The notes under the pieces are model-generated. The model was not told the origin of the DNA. It saw only the letters and a program-made list of their open reading frames with translations, and made no database searches. Both the position numbers and the translations under genes were made by a program. Below are positions 1-10,951 of a stretch of DNA of 13,855 nucleotides, in pieces. The stretch's first letter is position 1, and each line of letters starts with the position of its first letter. Source of the stretch: Dentipellis sp. KUC8613 (taxonomy: Eukaryota > Basidiomycota > Agaricomycetes > Russulales > Hericiaceae); the NCBI GenBank assembly GCA_002286715.1, contig NSJX01000155.1:1-13855 (forward strand), read 5' to 3'.

Positions 1-22
1 CTACTGGGTAGCTACTGGGTAG
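1..22. repeat. 11-bp tandem duplication at the window edge
   Basis: Two perfect copies of ctactgggtag stand head to tail at 1-11 and 12-22. On the minus strand they form the last codons of the CK1-like gene, so the terminator TAG at 3-1 lies in the first copy and the second copy repeats the same codons out of phase. The repeat may continue beyond the window. It looks like simple replication slippage. Confidence 0.8.
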
Positions 23-1392
23 CTACGTACGGTCTTTTGACAAACTCCGAGCTCTACGGGTAGTGCCGATAGCACTACCATAGATGCCGGTAGATCAGGC
101 ACAGCTATAGTTGATTGCCGGTTCATACGGGCCGGATGACGCGTTTTCCTGATATTTGTGAGGGCATTCCTGTTTCGAGCGCGAGCAGGAATACTTGCGG
201 ACGTTGCAGACGATGTCGGGAGTTCAGCAACCCAATCGAAACACCCATCGTATCTTGATCCTTCTCGAGAAGCGACCTTATGAAAAAGGTCTCGAAGATA
301 TGCATAATCTGGCTTGTCTTCGTATCCCAGCTCGCGTACGTAGGCATGGTATTCAGAAAATGCTTCTGGGAGGTCTTTGCAGAGTATGGAGGATGCTATC
401 GACACCTTGGATTCCAGAGCCCGAGGACCATCGAATGCCTGCCATGGGAGAACACCGGAGAGCAAGTAGATAAGAATGTAGAGAAGTGACTCCATGTCAT
501 CGCGGCGAGACTGCCGCGAGCCGTGCTGAGCATTGGAAGAGGCAAAATAAATATTGTTGGCCGCTGTGAAACTTGCCGGAGAATGAAGGTGAAGCCGTGT
601 CTTGGCATCGCGATAATGGGTGGCTAACCCGAAGCTAATGAGATGCACAGTAGAATTAGAAGGCCCAAGGCCGACGAGAAAGTGGCCGGGTTTCAAGTTG
701 GCATGAATATAATTGTGCTGGTGGAGGGTCTCGAGAAGTGTGATCTATTGGATACTTCCAGGTCAGACGTTCGCTGTAAGAGACAGGAATGAAAGGAACT
801 CACCATTTGATCAGCTAAGAGAAGAACCGTCTTCAGAGAGAACCGGTGCCCATGCTGAAGGAATAGATCCTCAATTGAAGGACCAAGAGCATCCAAGACC
901 AGGATATTGCACTGGCGTTCCGTCCCAAACCAGTGAACCCGTGGTATGCCCACAGTGCCAGCGAGCTCTTGGTAAACGCGATACTCGTTCGATAAAGTGT
1001 TGGGGGATGCATCGGTAGGCAAAATCTTAAACACGAAATCCATGCGGGTGAAGATGTTGTATCCTGAGTAGATGCTGCCTGCGTTGTCGTTACATAGAGT
1101 GATTCAGCGGTCTCCGAAGTTAACACATACCTTCCGGAAAGAGTCGCCTGACCAATCGGTACTCCCCTGCTATCCTTACACCCTGGATGTCGGGGGTTGT
1201 CTCGACCATTTGTGCGCCTTGATGTTCGCCGATGGGGATGACAGAGGTGCGAGGGGGGAAAGGCAACGTTCCCCGAGCTATTTTCTTAGAATTCCCATGT
1301 TGACCCTTCTCAGCACGTGATACCATCCGATGTATTTTAGGCGTGCCCTTGATGGGATTGGGCTTCCCGTTCAGATACTTACTTGGATGCAC
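1..1392 (-). CDS. Casein kinase 1-family protein, probable pseudokinase, three exons
   Basis: Exons 1392-1131, 1078-804 and 744-1 join in frame (introns of 52 and 59 bp, GTATGT...CAG and GTGAGT...TAG) to give 426 residues ending at TAG 3-1. The order matches CK1: IAGEYRL start of the N-lobe, FVFKI with the candidate beta-3 Lys105, VGIPRVHWFG, LGPSIEDLF, FSLKTVLLLADQM, SRRDDMESL, DKPDYAYLRDLF and the closing YDGCFDW. A proline- and serine-rich tail of about 70 residues follows. Three catalytic elements are lost: the Gly-rich loop reads LFPEGSIYSG, the HRD loop reads HAN (193-195) and DFG reads SFG (216-218). Active CK1 phosphorylates Ser/Thr near acidic or pre-phosphorylated sites; without both catalytic Asp residues this protein is unlikely to do so. 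An alternative start is the Met at 1209 (365 residues). No frameshift or internal stop is seen, so it may be expressed. CK1 assignment is firm; start and function are not. Confidence 0.82.
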
Positions 1393-1667
1393 AACTCAAC
1401 GGTCTAGAAAGAACATTGTGTATTCTTTACCCAGTAGTCGAAAGCATAAGAATTACATAGGTCAGGCTGTGGTCTGAAATTATCATACACGGGCCCAATA
1501 CGGTTCATGCGGAGTACGTCCTGAATATCACGCCCTCCTGAACGAGCTCAACAAACAGGGCGAAATACATCGCCCACTCGAAGGATATGGCGCTGCGCTT
1601 TACCAGCACGGCAAAGTCGGCATGCGATACAAGGCATGGCTCCTGGAAATAGATTCACGGTAAATGG
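1393..1667. other. Spacer with short unassigned open frames
   Basis: This stretch separates the CK1-like gene from the end of the RdRP fragment. A plus-strand frame is open from 1478 to a TAA at 1661-1663, and a minus-strand frame is open from 1654 to a TGA at 1507-1505. The minus frame has GC-rich third positions and a hydrophobic helix-like piece (FEWAMYFALFVELVQ). It could be a decayed exon, possibly of the RdRP gene, but I do not recognise it. No RNA gene, promoter motif or repeat is evident. Confidence 0.3.
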
Positions 1668-3592
1668 TTAGCCAGGAGGAAGTAGGAAGAGGGTCGGAAA
1701 GGAAGGGTAAGCGCACCGTGTGATGTCGTCAGGCCCATATACATAGCTGAACTTGTAGCGCGTGCCGAGCGGGAAAACACAAAGGCCCAGGAGAGTCACA
1801 TCATCAGCGCCATCTACATGAATCGCAAATATACTCACCTGCTTCGAGTTCCTCGACAGCGTGTTATGCAACTGTATGAACTGTGCAAACGACATGCGGC
1901 GCAGATCGCCCTCGCTTTCCCTCCCGCCGCACTCATAGTCCTCACTCGTCTCCTTCAAGTACCCCTTCCCGTCCTTCGCATCAATCGGCACGAACACACG
2001 CCCGCACAGTACGAACTTCCTCGCGAGCGCCACGCGCACGCTGCCGTCCGCGTCGAAGTTCGCGGTCTTGGGCAGCTTTATCTTGATCATGCGCCGCGAG
2101 CTGAGGAACCGCGCGAAGCGGTTCGAGCGCGTCATCTCCGGCCGCTCGAGGCGCATGCTGCCATCTGGGAGAAGCCGCACGATCTGTTGGATTTGCCCGC
2201 CAAACCAGTTCTTTGAGCTTCGGAAGTCGCCCATGAGCCCGAGCCTGCGTCCTTGACCCTCCACGCTTGCTGCTCCCGCGTCCCTATATGCATGTACGTA
2301 TGACTATGAAAGACCTCACAACCATGGGGAAACACATACCATATGGTTTGATCCTTCGATGTCGACATATTGAAGCTTACTGTGACCTCCGCAGGCACCT
2401 CGCTACGCCCGGTCATGACCGCGTGGACCTTCGGCGCGGCAACTGCAGCGGTACCCTCCAGCGAATCAAGCTTCTGCGACGAGATGTCGCCCCAGGTCCA
2501 CCTCCCGAGGGTCACGGCGTGCACAAGCTCGTACTGGACGGGCCACGCGATGCCCTTCGTGTTCATGACGGCCTGTACCTCCTTCGAGTGCGCGGTGATC
2601 TTGACGTCGACAGCGAGGATCCCGTCGCCGAGAAGGGTGTCCAAAGCTGCGACGGGGCTCGTGGTGCCAGAGCTTGGCTTGAGCTGGGGAGCAGGCGGGG
2701 ATTTGGCTGGCTGAGCAGTGTTTTGTAGTATATTTTCTACACGGGCGGAGATTGCCTCCGCCGGCCGCGCGCGTAGTTTACCTGGCGTGACAGGCGTGCT
2801 ACTGCGGGTGAATGGGAATGGGGTACTTGGGCCCGCTCCTCGGAAGAGGGGGGGCAGGGGCGGGAGCATCTGCACGTCTGCGTCGTGTCGCCGGAGACGC
2901 CGCACTGCCACGCTGGTCGATGGTTACATCTGCGTAGCATTTTTGTGAGGCGACGCATTCCTAACAACGGTTGAGAATATGTGCGCAACGGATGGAGGGC
3001 ATGCCTACCTCTGTCTTCGCTTGGGGGATGGAGAGGGCGGCGTGTGGACCGTAGATTGTGAAAATCCTGGTAAGGCATCATCTGGTAGTGAGCCCGCTGC
3101 CCGCTTTCGTGGAGAAGGCTCAGTATCGCGGATGATACCATGTTTGTCTATTGGTGGATGGAAGGTTCGTGGAGCAGGAGGCGGGCCAGGCATGGGGACA
3201 CTGCGCTGGGGCTTGGGCCTTGGTGTAGGGCCACCTGCGTGAACATCTGATTTTTCTATGGATGATATGGAAGATTTAGACCCCAGAGACGTCTTGGACG
3301 TCGTCTGGGACGACTGACGCGAGTTTGCAAACATGGAACTCGACGAGTGAGAGACGGACGAGCATGACTCGACGTCTGTGTCGTCACTAAAAGTATATCC
3401 GTGTCACTTAGAATGTTCCAAGCCATTATGAAGACACTTACTGCTCTCCACCATTATCTCTGAAAAGAGGAAGAAAAAACAGTATGTCAACAAACATAGT
3501 TTCATCAAAACTAGGTGACTGACGCTCATCTAACTCCACCAGGGCCTCTGGCGTAATTTCATCGCACGCATCCCAAACTCATTCTCGTTGCT
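1668..3592 (-). pseudogene. RNA-dependent RNA polymerase (QDE-1/RdRP family), N-terminal part only
   Basis: Exons fitted on the minus strand: about 3592-3442, 3386-3009, 2912-2340, 2283-1839, then a tail to a stop at 1668. The introns 3441-3387 and 2339-2284 have good GT...AG ends and keep phase. The intron 3008-2913 (96 bp) also keeps phase; a shorter acceptor at 2961 would run into a TAA. Residues from exon 4 are Ser/Pro-rich and disordered. The family signature follows: WPVQYELVHAVTLGRWTW, NWFGGQIQQIVRLL, MTRSNRFARFLSSRRMIKI, FVLCGRVFVP, then LRRMSFAQFIQLHN at 1839-1900. In this family the double-psi-barrel catalytic region with the DLDGD-type motif lies several hundred residues further on; nothing like it occurs before the neighbouring gene starts at 1392. 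The full-length enzyme makes double-stranded RNA for gene silencing in the nucleus or cytoplasm; this copy cannot do so. After the donor at 1838 I found no convincing continuation. RdRP identity is firm, exact exon ends less so. Confidence 0.78.
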
Positions 3593-3648
3593 CTAATTTA
3601 CAACAACCCGATAAGCAGCGTGGCGAAGACCACGTGGGGACCACGCAC

Positions 3649-3967
3649 CTGCGACGACGAAAGCGACTTGACCGACACTTTATACTTTAGATTCTGCATA
3701 AACGTCGACCCGGCGTACGTTCCGGAGCCCGAGTCACGATTCGAGCCAGCACGCATCCTAGTCGGGCTAGAAGATGCAGCTTCACATGCGATTCAGAGTT
3801 GCAAATCAAGAGATGCTAGTCTACGCACCAAGATCGTCGATGCCCAGGATGATCTCTGTGAGGCGGATCCACTTGCTATCGTCTCCACGTTCCTGGATGT
3901 CGAGCTCGGCCAGAATCTCCTTGAAGGGGTGCAAAAGATAGTCCTCCATGGTCGTACTGGTAGACAT
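3649..3967 (-). pseudogene. Two upstream exons, probably the 5' end of the RdRP gene
   Basis: An ATG at 3967-3965 opens a coding-like frame starting MSTSTTMEDYLLHPFKEIL. The donor GTGCGT at 3828 and acceptor GAAG at 3780 give a 49-bp intron that keeps phase, and the second exon runs 3779-3649, ending SVKSLSSSQ before another GTGCGT donor. The next acceptor (ATTAG, 3593) leads into the exon at 3592. There the frame needed for the downstream VWDACDEITPEAL segment is off by one base near 3570-3580 and is preceded by a TGA. So these exons are either the original start of the RdRP gene with one indel, or a separate small gene. The protein segment itself matches nothing I know. A plus-strand frame across 3620-3979 overlaps it and is less convincing. 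Confidence 0.45.
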
Positions 3968-4228
3968 GATCGTCAATAGAGAGAACCGAAGGCCCCGCCG
4001 GCATACGGTGTTTGATGTTGTATCGGACTTCGTGGCACGAGACTCGCCGAATCACGTGTACTTATTCGTGCAGATAATCAAACCAAACACAACGACTGCA
4101 ATGATATACAACGCGAGCTCATACAGGGGGTAGGTTAATCAAAATTCGTGCTGCGAGTCTGTGACAACGTAAACGACTGTCCGACAATCCAAGATCTTCC
4201 GAAAGCACATCACTAACACGCGGGGAAA
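3968..4228. other. Spacer between hAT gene and RdRP 5' exons
   Basis: This 261-bp stretch lies downstream of the hAT stop codon and upstream of the ATG at 3967, both on the minus strand, so it should hold the hAT 3' untranslated region and a promoter. I see no clear TATA box, polyadenylation signal or terminal inverted repeat. A short run caggggg at about 4124 looked like a possible hAT end but has no partner on the other side. Confidence 0.4.
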
Positions 4229-7200
4229 TTATGAGCCTTTCGAACCCATGACCTGCACCAAGACGTTGTCAACCCTGCGTGGCATGGGGACATCACTTTC
4301 TTTCACGAGGGAGCCCAGCATGTCTGTTTCCAAGGCCTGCACCCGCCTCGACAGGACTTGTTCAGGCGTCTCCCAAGATTGCGCCCAATTCAACCGGTTG
4401 CGCTTGAGCAGGAATTTCAGTACTTGGAGGGCCTCCATCATCTCTGCTCCGAGATTGCTTCGTTTCTTCGTGTCTGTCTCGGCGCTGGAGGAGAATACCC
4501 GCTCGCACGGAACGGCAGATCCTTGGATGGGCAGATAATCCATCGCCATCTTAAATAGCGTAGGATATCTTCTAGTGTTTGCCTGCGGACAGCATGAGCA
4601 ACTACGGATAAACGAAGTCAAAAGGAACATACCTCCCAAAATGCGAGTACATCAGTGTCCTCATGCGAGACCCCCTCTTCGGTGTACTTCTGATACTCCT
4701 CCTCGACGGACGTCACCTGGCAAGGCTGGGAAGATGGTCCACCTCTGGGTTCGTCCCCCATTAATGAATCGAGTATTCTCTCCCGCTTCGAGCGCGATGG
4801 GCGTGGGGGAGTTCGGGGACGTGGTGCTTGTGCTTGTGCTTGTGCTTGTGCTTGCGCAGGTCTAGCCTCGCTATATTTTTCCAGCTGCAATCGCAAAATG
4901 TTAGCTAGATACCGAACTTCACGGGAATACACCAGTTCATACCTCAGTTTTGATGTGGGCCTTAGCGGTGACGATATAGTGGGTCTCCCAATGGCGTTCA
5001 ATGTACTCCAGGCGCATCGTCGGGTTCAAGACTAATGACACATTCAGAGATAGAGAAATGATAGAGATGGCGCACGTACACATGCAGACAACGTAGGCCT
5101 TCGTCCTGTCCATGAGTGTGTAATATTTCGAGGCCCACTCGAGGCCAACGTCGGCAATATATCCATAGCGATCTTCGTCTAGGTCCTTCAGCTTGTCGAG
5201 GGCGGTCATAAATCTTTCGATGGTTGGGATGGCATTTGATAGGGTCGCGGCCGCAGTCCCTGAAAGGGTTTGCTGTACACGCGACGGTACCTACGAAGTG
5301 TCAGCCTATGAATCGAAACACCCAGGATGTGTTTCACATACGCCAAGTGCAAGCTCCATTGTGTCAAGATCATACCACTCTCCTTCGCTCAGCGCGTATT
5401 GTTCCATTTGGTACTTCCCGTCATTCTTCATCATAAACATCAACGCCTGGATGACCGTCAGTCGGCTAGAACAGAGCATCAAATTGCATACGCACAGGCT
5501 TCAAGGTTATGAAACGCTCGATCATCTTGTACATGGAATCCCAGCGTGTGCGTACATCGAGCAACAGGTTTAATACGGGAACGTCGACAGGCTCCCTCAG
5601 CTCATTCACAAACCAGGATTGCTTATTCCCATCTTCGATGAGCTGCTTGAACGACTCTCTGCGCTGCCCGGAGCCTCTGATGAGGTTGATGATTTTGCGC
5701 ACTCGAGCGAGGGTCTTCCCATGGCCCTTCTTGATGACGGCGTCGATGTTGCCATTGGTGCCTTCATCGTCGTCTGCAAATGCGGAGATCATATGCTGTG
5801 CGCAGATATTGATTACATGCGGAAAGCATGAAATTCTACGGTCTGCGGCGTCGAACCCGAAAACTTCGCGGCGGATCAGCAGGGTTTGGAGCTCCTCGAG
5901 GCAAGCCTGGTTGACGCTAGCATTATCTAGCGTGAAGTGGCCGATCTTGGTTGGGGTGATTATTATTCATGACGATAACGCATCGCATCACAAGAAAGAA
6001 CGCACCTGGGCCGTGATGCCTGCCCTGTCCAATAGCTTCATCAAGGTGAGGGCGAGATTCTTGGCGTCGTGCTTCCCTTGGATCTGGTGAAAGGCGAGGA
6101 GGGCGTTCTTCATCTCCAACCTACCCTCCTTTGACTTGAGGATGTAGTGGGCAGTAAGCACTAACCACCCTTTCAACAGGAGGGACGACCAAATGTCCGC
6201 CGTGAGGCTTATCCTCCTGCACGCCTTCTTTATCAAACGACTCAGTGCGAACTTTTGCAATGGAAATTCGTGAATACTTACGGAAAGCTCGTTCGCCATC
6301 AGCTCTGAATAGACCTGCGTGAATCGGTCGAGAATTGCACCAGATATTTTCGTGCGATGGGGAATGCCCCATTCGCAAACTTTATCGGAAACTGCAAGAA
6401 GGAGCCGCCGAAGTTCCGCGTTCTCAATGACATAAATCAACTGAGGAAGGTTTAAGTCAGAGACAAGCATACAGAATATGGATAGTAAGCGCACTTCGTC
6501 ATTCGCGACTATGAAGTCAATGATTAGCTCATGGAATTTCTCCTGCGTTACCGGGCCATTCTCGAATTCGATCACAGCATCCTGAGCTGCCTCCTCAGCT
6601 GCAGCGTGTATCTTGTCGTACAGCTTGCCGTTCTTCAGTATAAACTTCCAATCCCCCTTTTCTATGTGTTCGAGGTACTCGTCCTCGTGAAAGTTGCCGA
6701 TATGCTCGCGGAGGACGGTCGTGCTGGTGTCCACAGAGTAGATGTAGTTGCCGGTCTTCACAGAGGACTCCGTGCCAGCTTCCTTGGCTTCGTCACGGGC
6801 CTTCCTACAATGCGTAACTAGGGGTGAGAAACAGCCGCGAGTGTACATGACAAGGACTCACTGGCAGACCCGACAGAATGCGGGTAAGTCCAGGTCGGAG
6901 TTACCTCTATCGAAGAAGAAATTGACATCCACCGCCCCTCGTCTTTTCTTGGGAGCGCCAGTGTTCGCAGGCTTCTTGTACTTGGAAGGCAGACGAGACG
7001 GGCTGGGTACGCGCCGGGTTCCAGCGTGGCGCGCTGCACGCGGTGCCGGGATCACAGGACGAGCAGTCTGTTCATGTTGGGAGGGGCCTTCCTGGTTGTC
7101 TGCATCTTTGTCATCTTCGTCATCTTCAACGTCGTTGATGTCGTACTCGAAGTTTTCTTCCGCCTCGCTGCTTTCCAATAAATCGTCGGCATCGATCCTA

Positions 7201-7778
7201 TACGAGCCTTTGTTGCTAACACCTGAAGCCCAGTCGTCAGTCTCACTCAATACACGGCCGATAGTAAGCTCACCTCTGGTTCGACCTCCAGCCCAACCCG
7301 AGACCTCACTCGACGCCTCACTCGCTGCCCGGCTCGGTGCCCAACTCGGCGCCCGACTCGGCGCCCGACTCAGCGCCCGACTCGATGCCCGACTCGATGC
7401 CCGACTCGATGCCCGACTCGATGCCCGACTCGATGCCCGACTCGACGCCCGACTCGACGCCCGAGTTGGTACTGGACTCGGCGCCCGACTCGAAGCCTGA
7501 CTGGTAGCCCTGCTCGAGGCCTGGGTACGACTATCCAAATCGGAGCCTTCGGCTGGAATGCGTCTGCTGGATGCACGATTCGAGCTTGGCATTGCTCGTG
7601 GTGTTGCTGGATCAGGATCCGGGATAAGGCGAGGGGCGGCTAGAGGGGAAGCGGGGTATGCTCTGCGAGCGTTGCGAGGACGGCGTTGTACAGGTGTAGC
7701 ATCATCGAACTCATCGCTGGACACGTCGTCCGTGTGACTGCGCGAACATATAGCAGAGCTCTTCTTCGATCGTGGCAT
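4229..7778 (-). CDS. hAT-superfamily transposase with BED zinc finger, eight exons, intact
   Basis: Exons 7778-6862, 6804-6006, 5945-5496, 5446-5342, 5290-5080, 5031-4943, 4884-4633 and 4582-4229 join without any break to 1058 residues; the seven introns are 48-60 bp, all GT...AG and phase-consistent. Residues 1-300 are disordered: an SR-like repeat tract, an acidic stretch (EDDEDDKDAD), then basic KKRR before the finger. A BED finger follows with C302-x2-C305 and H340-x4-H345, split by intron 1. The catalytic part shows LTADIWSS (D509), FTLDNAS (D579), CFPHVINI (CxxH, 612-615), DVRTRWDSMYKM (W707) and the C-terminal dimerisation block RYPTLFKMAMDYLPI...CERVFSS (E968). hAT enzymes bind element ends through the BED finger and excise DNA by a hairpin-on-flank route. 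A (QA)n run sits in exon 7. I found no terminal inverted repeats or 8-bp target duplication, so either the ends are diverged or the gene is a stranded or domesticated copy. The start ATG at 7778 is the first after a candidate TATA box. Confidence 0.9.
4824..4853 (-). repeat. Hexanucleotide microsatellite encoding (QA)n
   Basis: Five perfect copies of gtgctt lie in tandem inside exon 7 of the hAT gene. On the minus strand they code alternating Gln-Ala between the core and the C-terminal dimerisation block. Six-base units keep the frame, so copy number can vary without breaking the protein. Confidence 0.85.
7307..7522 (-). repeat. 12-bp coding minisatellite, SR-like tract
   Basis: About eighteen consecutive 12-bp units fill this span in exact register. 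Five are identical (gactcgatgccc, 7379-7438) and the flanking ones differ by one to several bases, most at the ends, the pattern expected of central expansion. Each unit codes four residues on the minus strand, giving repeated Ser-Arg-Ala-Ser in the disordered N-terminus of the hAT protein. The reading frame is preserved in every unit. Confidence 0.9.
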
Positions 7779-7824
7779 AGATGGAAATGTGGATGGCGCA
7801 ATTGCATTGAAGGCAGCTTACCTC

Positions 7825-7830
7825 TATATA
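7825..7830 (-). promoter_or_regulatory. Candidate TATA box of the hAT gene
   Basis: The sequence tatata, read GGTATATAGAG on the minus strand, lies about 47 bases upstream of the ATG at 7778. It is the only such motif between the Prp8 fragment and the start codon. The distance is short but acceptable for a fungal promoter; no mapping evidence is available. Confidence 0.35.
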
Positions 7831-7978
7831 CCGTCGAATAAAAATTCCAGTGAGAATGATAAGATGACGGGAAGGATCTTGCGAGTTCTTCATCGAAACA
7901 GCAAAAAAATTTGAACCACCTTCGTGTTCGGAATGGGAATCGATGGACAGATAAAGAATACGTTACAAGACAACGTAC

Positions 7979-9467
<1,489 letters not shown>

Positions 9468-9469
9468 CT

Positions 9470-9861
9470 GTCAAGGGCGCTGGAATGGGAACACAAGTTG
9501 CCACCCAAGTCACCACAACAACAACCAAGAGAGCTAGAGAGGAGAGTGACGGACGAATGCAGCACAGAGGCAGGTGTATTCCAGCTACCTATGGGGTACA
9601 GACGAAGAGGACAGTCTGGGGAACTAGCTACTGGAACCCTGACTATATGTGACAGGAGAAACAAGTGGGTCGCGAGAGTAAAGTAGTCCGAACAAGGAAA
9701 CAATGGGATGGTGCGATGATGGTGCGATCTGGTGAGAACAGAGGGAGGAAATCACATGAAACAGGATGCTGTACACTAGGGACCGGACTCTTGCACTGCA
9801 GAAGGGCTCCGGGCCTTGATGGCCTGGACTAAGTCCAGCAAAAATGGAATGACCCGTAACA
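9470..9861 (-). repeat. Probable 3' LTR of the gypsy element
   Basis: On the minus strand the run AAAGAGGGGG is followed by TGATGTTACGGGTC, the usual form of polypurine tract plus LTR start (TGTTACGGG) in basidiomycete gypsy elements. The other end is tentatively ACA at 9471-9469, next to the Prp8 fragment, giving about 390 bp. Only one LTR is in the window, so the ends are inferred from sequence type and not from a pair. It contains a perfect 11-bp tandem repeat, gatggtgcgat, at 9707-9717 and 9718-9728. The span 9474-9775 has no coding signal of its own. Confidence 0.55.
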
Positions 9862-9864
9862 TCA

Positions 9865-9874
9865 CCCCCTCTTT
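9865..9874 (-). promoter_or_regulatory. Polypurine tract (plus-strand primer site) of the gypsy element
   Basis: AAAGAGGGGG on the minus strand immediately precedes the probable LTR start. In LTR retrotransposons such a purine run resists RNase H and primes second-strand synthesis. It lies inside the coding frame, upstream of the stop codon at 9776. Confidence 0.65.
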
Positions 9875-10856
9875 ATGGCGCGCTTGCACCTGGAGCGCGT
9901 GGTCAGCATGAACGGCATCAAGATAAAAGAGGCCACGTAGATTTGGGGGGTGTGCTGCCTTTGGATGGGCCTTGTAGAAATTTGTGATGGCACCTTTGGC
10001 ATTGCTGAGACTTGTGCGTGGAAGCCACTGGTTCTCTGTGTCCGAATAACCGACCCATTTGACAAGGTATTCAATGCCACGTTTGTTCCGGGTGATGCGG
10101 GCATCTAAGATTTTCTCCACCTCATACACTTCTTCGCCATCCTCTAAGATTGGAGGGTTTTGAGTGTAATTAGGACCATGTGCTTCGGTTTCCTTGTACG
10201 GGAGAAGCAGCGATGCATGGAAGACTGGGTGGATGCGCCATGTCGAAGGGAGCTTGAGTCGATAGGTGACAGGTCCTAGAACCTCAGTGATCTCGAAAGG
10301 ACCAAGACGTTTGGCAGCCAACTTAGCTTTTGGACGAGTGGTCTTAATGTTCTTTCCTTCCAGCCAGACTTTGTCTCCAACCTTGTAACGCACTGGATCG
10401 TGTACCACATCACCATGTTGTGTCTTCATACATTCTGCAGCAGTCTCAAGACTGGCTTGGATTTCCTTGCGCACTTCTTCAATGAACTTGAAGCGTTCTT
10501 CAACTGCTGGTATTGCCGAGGTGGGGATGATCTCAGGAATTGCATTAGGCCGATATCCAAGGAGGGCTTCAAATGGTGATCTCCCTGTAACATCATGGAC
10601 GTGGTGATTATGTGCAAATTCAGCATAAGGGAGCCACTTGACCCAATCATCCTGACGATAGTCACAAAAGACACGGAGGTACTGTTCCAGTTCCTGATTG
10701 TAGCGCTCTGATTGCCCATCGGTTTGAGGATGGTACGCCGTGCTGAGACCTGACTTGATGTTCAGCTTGTTGAATATAGTCTTCATAACCTTGCCAGCAT
10801 ATTGAGGTCCGCGATCAGAGATAAGTTTGTCCCAGAGACCATAGTTGCGATAGATA

Positions 10857-10951
10857 TGTTCAAAGAGAATGTCTGCTGTTTCATCACTGGTGATTGTCTT
10901 GTTTTGTTCAAAGAGAATGTCTGCTGTTTCATCACTGGTGATTGTCTTGTT
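10857..10951 (-). repeat. 48-bp in-frame tandem duplication in the integrase
   Basis: The segment starting caaagagaatgtctgctg at 10861 is repeated exactly 48 bp on, at 10909, with identity over about 47 bases. It adds 16 residues between two integrase motifs. The lack of differences between the copies argues for a recent slippage or unequal exchange, or for an assembly artefact. Confidence 0.88.

Noticed and set aside
1818..2728. Plus-strand frames opposite the RdRP exons
   Set aside because: They are shadows of the GC-rich minus-strand coding sequence, rich in Arg and Pro with no family motif.
3620..3979. Plus-strand frame of 119 codons as a gene
   Set aside because: It overlaps two minus-strand exons with matching splice sites and has no recognisable motif.
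6748..7500. Plus-strand frame of 250 codons with LDAR repeats
   Set aside because: It is the antisense of the hAT exon 1 minisatellite and crosses an intron of the real gene.
7307..7522. Regular repeats as a CRISPR-like array
   Set aside because: Units are contiguous with no spacers, keep a protein frame and lie in a fungal exon.
4124..7910. Possible hAT inverted repeats: caggggg plus following bases at about 4124 against the reverse complement near 7895-7915
   Set aside because: The similarity needs several gaps, the adjacent 8-bp sequences do not match, and no element end could be fixed.
4162..7977. Shared 9-mer gacaacgta near 4162 and 7969 as a hAT target duplication
   Set aside because: hAT duplications are 8 bp, the adjoining bases do not look like inverted ends, and one such match is not surprising over these lengths.
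7893..7978. Continuation of Prp8 past 7979 into frame IPIPNTKVVQIFLLF
   Set aside because: It resembles the expected IFIFNPRTGQLFL only weakly and lies after a good GTACGT donor, so intron sequence is more likely.
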